Assembly: GCF_000297395.2 (NCBI RefSeq)
Contig: NZ_HF570108.1
Location: 5,937,700 to 6,001,699 of the forward strand
DNA: 64,000 nt
Direction of reading: 5' to 3'
Source: Micromonospora lupini str. Lupac 08
GTDB taxonomy: Bacteria; Actinomycetota; Actinomycetes; Mycobacteriales; Micromonosporaceae
Each line of letters starts with the position of its first letter. Position 1 is the first letter of the stretch. Shown here piece after piece: positions 44,845 through 51,197 of this stretch. The notes beneath the pieces were generated by a model. It worked only from the letters and a program-made list of their open reading frames with translations, was not told where the DNA came from and made no database searches. The position numbers were made by a program, and so were the translations under genes.

Positions 44845-45597
44845 TCAGGTGTCGCCTGGCGTGGCCGGGAGGACGGCCCGGATCCGGTCGAAGGTCGCGA
44901 CCGGGTGACCGTCGACGCCGGGCAGCACCAGGCCCAGGCAGTACAGCGCCACCTCCCCGGCAGCGTCGGGCTGCACGACGAAGACGGGTGCCCCGACGTA
45001 CCCCGCCGGCAGTTCGCTGGTGATCCGCACGTCGTCCCCGTCGCGGACCACGCGCTCGATCCCCACCTCCAGGGGGCGCGAGTCGTCCTCGCGTACCCCA
45101 TGGGCCAGCACGAAAGCGGAACTGCCCTCGGCGCCGAGGGCCGCGACGGCCTCGGGCCCGGCGGCGATCGTGGCCGGGACCGGCTGCACGCGCCACCGCC
45201 AGCCGCCGTCGCCGGCGTAGCGGTGCAGGCCGGCGGTCGGCAGCACCGCGACCCCGTCGCCGGGGAACCGGGCCCAGCCGGGCACGATCTCGCTCTCCGC
45301 GACGGCGTCCGGCGCGACGCCGGCCGGCTCGGTGACGCTCGACCGTAGGCCCAGCTCACCGCCCGGAGCACCGACCAGGTCGGCCGCCGTCAGCAGCGCC
45401 TCCCCCACCGGGTCGTCGCCGTCCTGGAAGAAGAAGGCGGTGCCGTAGGCGTCGGCGGTGCGGTACGGCAGGATGGCACGGCCGACGACCTGGCACAGCT
45501 CGTAGGCGACGCCGCTCTCGGCGTCGGGGTCCAGCAACACCAGCCGAGGGTACGGGCCGCGGCGTGGTCGACCTGCGGGAACCCGGATGCCGGTCAC
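44845..45597 (-). CDS. Hypothetical protein, possibly a degenerate trypsin-like fold
   Basis: The 250-residue protein has segments such as AYGTAFFFQDG and ELPAGYVGAPVFVVQPD...YCLGLVLPGVDGH that recall the beta-barrel and GxSGxPVF region of trypsin-like proteases, but the catalytic Ser is absent (GYVGAPVF). It may be a non-catalytic relative or unrelated. GTG 45597 was chosen because the upstream frame is Arg-rich. No operon partner. Confidence 0.5.
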   Translation of the reverse strand: MTGIRVPAGRPRRGPYPRLVLLDPDAESGVAYELCQVVGRAILPYRTADAYGTAFFFQDGDDPVGEALLTAADLVGAPGGELGLRSSVTEPAGVAPDAVAESEIVPGWARFPGDGVAVLPTAGLHRYAGDGGWRWRVQPVPATIAAGPEAVAALGAEGSSAFVLAHGVREDDSRPLEVGIERVVRDGDDVRITSELPAGYVGAPVFVVQPDAAGEVALYCLGLVLPGVDGHPVATFDRIRAVLPATPGDT

Positions 45598-45698
45598 CCG
45601 ACCTTCGTGAGACCCTGCTCGACGACGCGGACGGGGGCACCCTTTACCCCGGCGTGCCCGGGGTCGGCGGTACCCTTCTGGCGCGACATCCACGCCGC

Positions 45699-45771
45699 GC
45701 GCCCGTAGCTCAGCGGATAGAGCAGGGGACTTCTAATCCCAAGGTCGTAGGTTCGAACCCTACCGGGCGCA
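45699..45771 (+). tRNA. tRNA-Arg (anticodon TCT)
   Basis: The acceptor stem GCGCCCG pairs with CGGGCGC, the D-arm has AGCTCAGCGGATAGAGC, the anticodon loop is CTTCTAA and the T-arm has GTAGGTTCGAACCCTAC. The first anticodon-stem pair is mismatched (G-A). No CCA is encoded. Its 3' part is duplicated at 47998-48041, marking it as an integration target. Confidence 0.95.
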
Positions 45772-45772
45772 C
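45729..45772 (+). repeat. Attachment-site repeat, left copy (3' end of tRNA-Arg)
   Basis: These 44 bases, from the anticodon loop to one base past the tRNA end, recur perfectly at 47998-48041. They fit the att core of an element that integrated into the tRNA gene. Confidence 0.9.
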
Positions 45773-45805
45773 AGGTACTCCCTCGATCTGGCCGGCTCGC
45801 GTGGG

Positions 45806-45973
45806 CTATTCGTGGTGCGAGCTCGCTACGGTGGCGTCGAGGCAGTCTCGAACGGACGCACCAAGCGCCAGCGCGGCGAGATCGAATGCTCCCCAGCGGG
45901 TCACTTCAGGTGAGGGTCTATCGCCGGCGTCGACCCAATCAGCGGCAAGCGGCACTACCTCGGCGATCGTCTT
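45806..45973 (-). pseudogene. C-terminal fragment of an unknown gene
   Basis: The minus-strand frame of 55 codons ends in a TAG and reads like real coding sequence (VVPLAADWVDAGDRPSPEV, FDLAALALGASVRDCLD). It has no start codon and is closed upstream by another TAG, so it would be the tail of a gene cut by rearrangement. The family is not recognised. Confidence 0.35.
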
Positions 45974-46095
45974 CTAAGTCTCCAGAGCGGCCATCGCGGC
46001 TGAGCTGTGAAGCGGGGCCGGAGCCGGCTGACGCAACCCTCCTGCTAGGACTAGGCCGACTCGGCAACTCGCCGCTGGGTGGGCATGATGATTCC

Positions 46096-46470
46096 ATGCG
46101 CTTGCTAGTGCTTGGTGGGACATGGTTCGTGGGACATGCGATCGTCACGGCCGCCGAAAGTGCCGGCTGGGTGACCACCTTCAACCGAGGCACCTCTAAT
46201 CCCTTCCCGGCGGCCGTTTTCCTTTGAGGGGTGATCGGACCCAACCGGAAGACCTGGCACGCCTCGCTGCCGCCGGCCCTTGGGACGCAGTGGTCGACAC
46301 CTCGGGCTACGTGCCGAGCAATACTCTCGCGGTGACACACGCGCTCGCGCCGGTAGCTACCCGCTACGTCTTCATGTCAACGCTTAGCGTGTACCACGAC
46401 TGGCCGGTGAAGCCGCTCAGCGAGCAATCCGAGGTGCTCTACTGTCCGCCAGACGCTGGCCCGGACTACG
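46096..46470 (+). pseudogene. NAD-dependent epimerase/dehydratase pseudogene
   Basis: ATG 46096 opens MRLLVLGGTWFVGHAIVTAA, the Rossmann glycine motif of extended short-chain dehydrogenases, then TFNRGTS. The frame is then lost by a deletion or frameshift near 46190-46220. The continuation is in another frame from about 46224 (GDRTQPEDLARLAAAGPWDAVVDTSGYVP, YVFMSTLSVYHDWPV). Similarity stops near 46465, where another fragment begins. About half the normal gene is missing. It is not likely to make a working protein. Confidence 0.7.
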
Positions 46471-46599
46471 GAACTCGGCCGGCTGCTCACCGGACAGGCC
46501 TGACGCTGGCGCGGCGATCACGTCCTACGCACCAGCCGCAACGAGCGCGGCGACCGGGCCGTGTTCTGGGTCGAACGCCACCAGGCTGAAACCCGCTGA
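46466..46599 (+). pseudogene. C-terminal fragment, possibly a plasmid/phage primase-type replication protein
   Basis: One frame reads ELGRLLTGQA, TGA, RWRGDHVLRTSRNERGDR, AVFWVERHQAETR and stop. The end resembles C-termini of primase/helicase-type replication proteins on actinobacterial elements. The internal TGA at 46501-46503 could be a mutated Trp codon. The iteron-like repeats start 6 bases after the stop, supporting a replication origin. Assignment is tentative. Confidence 0.4.
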
Positions 46600-46604
46600 A
46601 CCAG

Positions 46605-46808
46605 CTCCGCATCTCCGCAACGCCGCACCAACCCTCCACCACCAGGGGAAACACCCTGCGGAGATCAGACCATCAGGAACCATCGATCTCCGCATCTCCG
46701 CAACCTGCTTCGGGGATGAACCCCGATTGCGGAGATGACCCCTCACCAGCACTCCGCATCTCCGCAAGCATCTGCCCAGCTCACAGCCATGTTTGCGGAG
46801 TTGCGGAG
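46605..46808. repeat. Iteron-like repeat cluster, candidate replication origin
   Basis: CTCCGCATCTCCGCAA occurs at 46605-46620, 46688-46703 and 46752-46767. An inverted near-copy, TTGCGGAGTTGCGGAG, lies at 46793-46808, and inverted half-units TGCGGAGAT lie at 46657-46665 and within 46727-46736. Each 16-mer is itself two 8-mers, CTCCGCAT and CTCCGCAA. Such direct repeats after a replication gene are typical of iteron origins. Confidence 0.65.
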
Positions 46809-46883
46809 GTGGTTCAGCCCTTCCCGACCAGGAGGCGACCGGAGCAGCCCGTCGCACGCCTGTGCCAGAGTGCCCCTGTGCGA

Positions 46884-47825
46884 ATGACCGACGATCGCGG
46901 CCAAGTGCTCGATGCTGAATTCTCCGTAGAATCCGATGGCGATCACGTCGCTGTGATCCTCGAAAGCATGAGCGGCCGCGCCACGGGCAGAGCAGCTAGG
47001 AACACTGACTATCGGGCCGCGCTAGAACTGATCTTGCAGCGTCTCAAGGACCGCCGAGCTGTCATCGAGACAGCAATCGTCGACTCCCAGCGCACCCAGC
47101 TACTTCCTGAGTCGAGCCGTAGCCTGATCAGTGAGCCCGTTCGCTTGGTCGATGTTCCCGAACCTCACGGGCTCCGACGAAAGCTGACCAACGCCCAAAC
47201 CACGATCGGGCAAGCGTCCACCGCCCGGCGCCCCGGCAACAGCACCAAGCGGATTCGGCTCCGTCTCAGCGTCCCCGGCTACGACTCCTCTAGCTCGGCT
47301 CGGCTGGCGGTCGATCTCGCCGCAGGATCGTTGACCACGGCAGCCAGCGGGCCCGATAGCCTCCCAGCCGACCCGGACGAGTTGCGGAAGGCGATCAAGG
47401 ACTTCCCAGGCGATCCCGACGGCCGTCGCCTCGCCGCATACCGACGAGAGCAAGCCCAGCTCAAGCGACGCCTCCGTGACATCGGCGGAGCGGCGTGCGC
47501 GCTCTGCGGTCGTGAACTGCCACCACAGTTCCTCGTCGCCGCCCACATCAAGAAGCGCTCCGAGTGCACAGAAGCCGAGAAGCTCGACTACGACAACGTG
47601 GCAATGCTCGCCTGCATCCTCGGGTGCGACAGCCTCTACGAACACGGCTTCGTCACGGTCCAACCCGGGGGCGTTATCGAGGTCAGCCCACAGGTAGCGC
47701 TCTCCCCCGCGGTCGCAGCTCACTGTCGCACCGTGTTGACCAGGGAGACGACCGACTGGTGGTCCCCCAGCCGAGAGCCCTACTTCGCCTGGCACAGGGG
47801 CCACACCTTCCGGCGCTCTGCGTAG
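46884..47825 (+). CDS. HNH endonuclease, McrA-like restriction enzyme candidate
   Basis: The 313-residue protein has an N-terminal domain with RNTDYRAALELILQRLKDRRAVIETAIVDSQRT that resembles the head domain of ScoMcrA-type modification-dependent endonucleases. The C-terminal HNH domain has CALCGRELPPQFLVAAHIKKRSE (Cys205, Cys208, His221) and then DNVAMLACILGCDSLYEHGFV. Without the SRA or sulfur-binding domain the specificity is open. It is the only intact gene of the tRNA-Arg island and could be defence cargo. ATG 46884 or GTG 46878 may be the start. Confidence 0.7.
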   Translation: MTDDRGQVLDAEFSVESDGDHVAVILESMSGRATGRAARNTDYRAALELILQRLKDRRAVIETAIVDSQRTQLLPESSRSLISEPVRLVDVPEPHGLRRKLTNAQTTIGQASTARRPGNSTKRIRLRLSVPGYDSSSSARLAVDLAAGSLTTAASGPDSLPADPDELRKAIKDFPGDPDGRRLAAYRREQAQLKRRLRDIGGAACALCGRELPPQFLVAAHIKKRSECTEAEKLDYDNVAMLACILGCDSLYEHGFVTVQPGGVIEVSPQVALSPAVAAHCRTVLTRETTDWWSPSREPYFAWHRGHTFRRSA

Positions 47826-47841
47826 CCAACACTGAGCGGTC

Positions 47842-47861
47842 CTCCGTCGCCTCCGACGGAG
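47842..47861 (+). terminator. Hairpin terminator after the HNH gene
   Basis: CTCCGTCG at 47842-47849 pairs with CGACGGAG at 47854-47861 around a 4-base loop, 16 bases after the stop. Confidence 0.6.
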
Positions 47862-47997
47862 CGAGTCACCCGGGGACGCTCGGACATGGGGCTACTCGTG
47901 GTGCGAAGTGCAGGCGATCGGAGCGGTTGGAGTGGCTAGAGGAAGAGAACCCGCAGCCAGAGAAGGCTCTGAAACTAGAGACCAATACGCGAACGCC

Positions 47998-48041
47998 ACT
48001 TCTAATCCCAAGGTCGTAGGTTCGAACCCTACCGGGCGCAC
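47998..48041 (+). repeat. Attachment-site repeat, right copy
   Basis: A perfect 44-bp copy of the tRNA-Arg 3' region (45729-45772), without the 5' half of the tRNA. It marks the right border of the island. Confidence 0.9.
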
Positions 48042-48056
48042 CACCGTCGCCGCAGG

Positions 48057-49208
48057 TCAGCGCAGTTGGGCGTTGAGTTCGTCGAGCGCATCGTGGACAT
48101 ACTCCTGCCCGAGACCGTCCGGCAGCGTGACACGGACCGCGTAGGCGAGTTCCACGAGCGCCTGCCGCACCGTGGCCAGCTCCGCCGCGGTCAGCTCGAT
48201 GCGGTGCCACGACCCCCTGGGCGACTTGGCCGGCTCGTCGACGAGGCGGCGGGCGACCGTCTGGGCCAGCGCGTACGGGGTGCCGGTCCGCGTGTCCCAC
48301 TCGTTGTCGCCCAGCTCCTCCACCGCGCACGCGACGAGCTGCCCCCAGCGGCGGAAGTCCGTCGGATCGCCGCGCAGCTCGTACCCCGTGGGATGCAGCC
48401 GCACAGCCGTACGGGCGATCGGTACGTCATCCAGGCCGGCGCTCCTCTCGCCGAGTTGGAACTGGATGCCCTGCCGCTGCCAGCCCCGCGCGGTCTCCAG
48501 CGCTCCCGCGGGGTCGGCCCCGGCCAGCAGCAGCGCGTGGCTCACGACCTGCTCGTCCCGTTCGATGGCATGCATCAGCGCGGTGTGCCCGGTGCCGTCG
48601 ACCACGTTCGGATCAGCGCCCGCGGTCAGCAGCACGTCGACGGCGGCATGGTCACCGCGCCGAGCGGCGAGGATCAGTGCTGGAGTGCCGTCGGAGCGCC
48701 GGGAGTTCGGATCGGCGCCGTGGCTGAGCAGGATGCGGATGGTGGCGGGCGCAACCGGTCCCAGCACCGCCTGCACGATCGGGACCTCCTCGCCGGGCGC
48801 CACACCGGCACCGAGGTCCAGCAGGTACCGCAGGACCTCCAACGCCGCCGGCTGGGGTCGGTGCCGGGTAGCGGCGATCGCGGTGGCGAGAAGGCTGCCA
48901 CGGTCGGTGCCCTCGACCTCAAGGGCGCCACGATCGACGAGGAGCCGGACGACGTCGAGATGACCGTTGCGCACCGCCGACCGCAGCGGCGACTCGTACT
49001 GCGGCCGCCTCGCCCGCAGCGACGCCCCCGCAGCCGTCAGCAACCCCGCGATTTTCAACTGCCCCGCAGCCGCCGTCTCGGACAACAAGGTCGTATAAGG
49101 GCTGGAGGGGGAGTCGGAGTCGGGGTCGGCGCCGTCGGCGAGCGCTTTCGCCACGGCTACCGGATCGGCCGCTTGGACGGCAGCAACAAGCTCTGCATCT
49201 TGATCCAC
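48057..49208 (-). CDS. Ankyrin-repeat protein
   Basis: The 383-residue protein has at least five ankyrin repeats in its first 230 residues (for example GHLDVVRLLVDRGA, TIRILLSHGADPNSRRSDGTPALILAARRGDHAAVDVLLTAGADPN, GHTALMHAIERD). A C-terminal domain of about 130 residues follows (FRRWGQLVACAVEELGDNEWD). Ankyrin repeats bind proteins; partner unknown. GTG 49208 starts just before the first repeat; ATG 49265 or 49283 are alternatives. It borders the island and reads towards it. Confidence 0.75.
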   Translation of the reverse strand: MDQDAELVAAVQAADPVAVAKALADGADPDSDSPSSPYTTLLSETAAAGQLKIAGLLTAAGASLRARRPQYESPLRSAVRNGHLDVVRLLVDRGALEVEGTDRGSLLATAIAATRHRPQPAALEVLRYLLDLGAGVAPGEEVPIVQAVLGPVAPATIRILLSHGADPNSRRSDGTPALILAARRGDHAAVDVLLTAGADPNVVDGTGHTALMHAIERDEQVVSHALLLAGADPAGALETARGWQRQGIQFQLGERSAGLDDVPIARTAVRLHPTGYELRGDPTDFRRWGQLVACAVEELGDNEWDTRTGTPYALAQTVARRLVDEPAKSPRGSWHRIELTAAELATVRQALVELAYAVRVTLPDGLGQEYVHDALDELNAQLR

Positions 49209-49369
49209 GACGGCGACCCTATGTGGCGCGTGTCGGGAGGACACCTCGATAACCGCAGGCGGCATGGCGGCGGACAATCTCAATCCATCGACGGTCGTAC
49301 AGTGGGGAACGTCCTGGCCCCAGTGATCGTGGCGGGTGTGTCCCCCTCTGCCCGCCTGGAAGGAGCACA

Positions 49370-50308
49370 GTGAACCGTCCCTTCAGGACCGCGTTCGGCG
49401 TCGCCCTGACCGCCGCCCTCCTGACCTCCGTCGCCGCCGCGCCCGCCCAGGCGCACGCCGGGGGCCGACCGCCGGCCGTCGTCGACCTGCCGGACGGCTT
49501 CCAGCCCGAGGGCGTCGCCACCGCCGGCCGCTACGCGTACTTCGGTTCCCGCGCGACCGGTGAGATCTACCGCGCCGACCTGGTGACCGGCCGTGGCACG
49601 ACGATCAGCGCACCCACCGGCACCCCGTCGCTCGGCCTCAAGATCGACCCGCACGGCCGGCTGTTCGTCGCCGGCGGCACGGCCGGTGACGCTCGCGTGC
49701 TCGACACCCGCACGGGCGAGGTGCTGGCGCGCTACCAGTTCGCCACCGCCCCGACGTTCGTCAACGACGTCGTCCTGACCCGCGACGCCGCGTACTTCAC
49801 CGACTCCAACCGGCCGGTGCTCTACCGGCTGCCGCTCGGTCGCGGTGGCGCGCTACCGCCTGCCGACGGCTTCACGACCATCCCGCTGACCGGCGCATAC
49901 CAGCAGGTCGGCTCCGGCGTGAACATCAACGGCATCGTCGCCACACCGGACGGCAGGGCGTTGATCGTCGTCCAGTCCAACACGGGCACGCTGTTCCGGG
50001 TCGATCCGGCGACCGGTGCGACCACAGTCGTGGCAGTGCCCGGCTACACCTTCACCAACGGCGACGGCCTCCTGCTGCTCGGCCGCACCCTCTACGTCGT
50101 GCAGAACAGCCTCAACCAGATCGCGGTGGCCACGCTGAACCGCGCTGGCACCGCCGGAACGGTCACCGGCACGATCACGGACCCGGGATTCGACGTGCCC
50201 ACCACCGTTGCCAAGGCGTTGGGCCGGCTCTACCTGCCCAACGGCCGCTTCACCACGCCACCGACCCCGACCACGCCGTACACGGCCGTCGCGGTCCGCG
50301 CCCACTGA
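49370..50308 (+). CDS. Secreted beta-propeller (SMP-30/NHL-like) protein
   Basis: The 312-residue protein has a signal peptide (hydrophobic 8-23, cleavage near AQAHA) and repeated strands of a six-bladed propeller: GFQPEGVATAGRYAYFGS, LGLKIDPHGRLFVAGGTAGDARVLD, FVNDVVLTRDAAYFTDS, INGIVATPDGRALIVVQS and TLYVVQNSLNQIAV. The closest known folds are SMP-30/gluconolactonases; some actinobacterial relatives carry the misleading name superoxide dismutase. GTG 49370 has AAGGAG upstream. Substrate unknown. Confidence 0.75.
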   Translation: MNRPFRTAFGVALTAALLTSVAAAPAQAHAGGRPPAVVDLPDGFQPEGVATAGRYAYFGSRATGEIYRADLVTGRGTTISAPTGTPSLGLKIDPHGRLFVAGGTAGDARVLDTRTGEVLARYQFATAPTFVNDVVLTRDAAYFTDSNRPVLYRLPLGRGGALPPADGFTTIPLTGAYQQVGSGVNINGIVATPDGRALIVVQSNTGTLFRVDPATGATTVVAVPGYTFTNGDGLLLLGRTLYVVQNSLNQIAVATLNRAGTAGTVTGTITDPGFDVPTTVAKALGRLYLPNGRFTTPPTPTTPYTAVAVRAH

Positions 50309-50615
50309 GGATCCCAACCGATGAGGTACGCCGGCAGGGAGCTGGGCGCCCGTACGCTCACGTCCCCGCCGGCCGGGACCTGGACGAGTAATTCCTAACC
50401 CTGGCTGGGGCGGTGGGCGCATCTGGCGGCCGGCGGTGACCGTCGGTCACCTCCGTGGGGCGGACACGGTCGTGAGCGGTATACCTCAGAGTCATATTCA
50501 TACCTCTGAGGTATACCGCTCAACAGCACATCGACACGGCGGTTAGCCACAGCGATGGCCACCGCGCTTCGCCGCAACCCCTGCCCCGCCTTGGGCCTGT
50601 GAGGCTAGCTGCCGA
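50309..50615. other. Gap with a 46-bp palindrome
   Basis: This gap holds the palindrome at 50475-50520 and no recognisable gene. The region is close to a short GntR-type gene on the minus strand. Confidence 0.5.
50475..50520. promoter_or_regulatory. 46-bp palindrome, operator-like
   Basis: AGCGGTATACCTCAGAG at 50475-50491 is exactly inverted at 50504-50520 around a 12-base spacer. The right arm includes ATACCTCTGAGGTAT (50502-50516), a palindrome of its own. This may bind a GntR- or TetR-type dimer, such as the GntR product of 50829-51062, or act as a hairpin. Confidence 0.55.
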
Positions 50616-50828
50616 TCACCGGCCCGGTCGGCCGGGTTCAGGGTCGATTTGGGTTAGATCGACGTGATGCTCGACTGGGCGACGTCTAGACCCGGTGTAT
50701 TCGGTGAGCGTGAACCGGCGGTGGTCATCGGTGGGGTGGACGATGACGGCGACGCTGCTGTCGTCTGAGAAGCGCAGCGTGAAGACGGTTTCCTGGTCGC
50801 ACAGGAACGCGAAGCCGTCGCGGTGTGG
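50616..50828 (-). pseudogene. In-frame continuation of the GntR gene after a TGA
   Basis: Directly after the GntR stop the same frame runs for another 70 codons (DGFAFLCDQETVFTLRFSDD, VIVHPTDDHRRFTLTEYTG) and ends at 50616. It reads like a real domain but has no start codon of its own. Either a stop mutation split one gene, or the segment is translated by read-through or restart. Confidence 0.45.
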
Positions 50829-51062
50829 TCAGCCTTGCTCGGCTACGAAGGTGCCCCGCGCGTGCACGGTGACGACCAAGCCTCGGTCGCGCAGGTCGCG
50901 CATCGCCATCCGGACGGTTCCTCGGGCCACGCCGTACGTCTGCTGCAAGTGGAGTTCGCTCGGCAAGGGCTGTCCAGGGCGGAGCTTGCCCTCCTCGATC
51001 TGCTTGGCGAGCAGGTCAGCCAACTGCCGGTAGAGCGGCAGGTTGTTGAGCGGGCTCGTCAT
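50829..51062 (-). CDS. Short GntR-family regulator
   Basis: The 77-residue protein is a GntR winged helix-turn-helix alone: PLYRQLADLLAKQIEEGKLRPGQPLPSE, then YGVARGTVRMAMRDLRDRGLVVTVHARGTFVAE. Small GntR proteins without effector domain are common in actinobacteria. ATG 51062 is preceded by a purine-poor region. An in-frame domain follows the TGA stop. The 46-bp palindrome at 50475-50520 is a possible target. The surface-protein gene diverges upstream. Confidence 0.75.
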   Translation of the reverse strand: MTSPLNNLPLYRQLADLLAKQIEEGKLRPGQPLPSELHLQQTYGVARGTVRMAMRDLRDRGLVVTVHARGTFVAEQG

Positions 51063-51197
51063 GGGCGGCAGCGTAGACACGCACATGATCTGTCCGCCGA
51101 AACGCTCCACCCCTCTATCATGTTGGCGAAATCGCCCCTTGGCGTCTCGCTGCCACGTACGTTGAGCAAGATTTCTGCATCTTGCCGAGGTGGGGTA

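Larger units (their letters stand above)
45773..48041. mobile_element. Remnant integrated element in tRNA-Arg
   Basis: The 2.27-kb segment bounded by the 44-bp repeats has visibly lower GC than the flanks. It carries a C-terminal gene fragment (45806-45973), an epimerase pseudogene, a primase-like C-terminal fragment, iteron-like repeats and an intact HNH endonuclease gene. There is no integrase or transfer gene, so it is non-autonomous. GGGCTATTCGTGGTGCGA at 45803-45820 is repeated with one change at 47889-47906, near both ends. Confidence 0.8.

Noticed and set aside
44845..45597. Active trypsin-like protease
   Set aside because: The expected catalytic Ser region reads GYVGAPVF and no clear His/Asp partners are visible, so activity cannot be claimed.
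48000..48045. Second tRNA-Arg gene
   Set aside because: Only the anticodon-to-3' half is present and the 5' acceptor and D-arm are missing, so it is an attachment-site duplicate.
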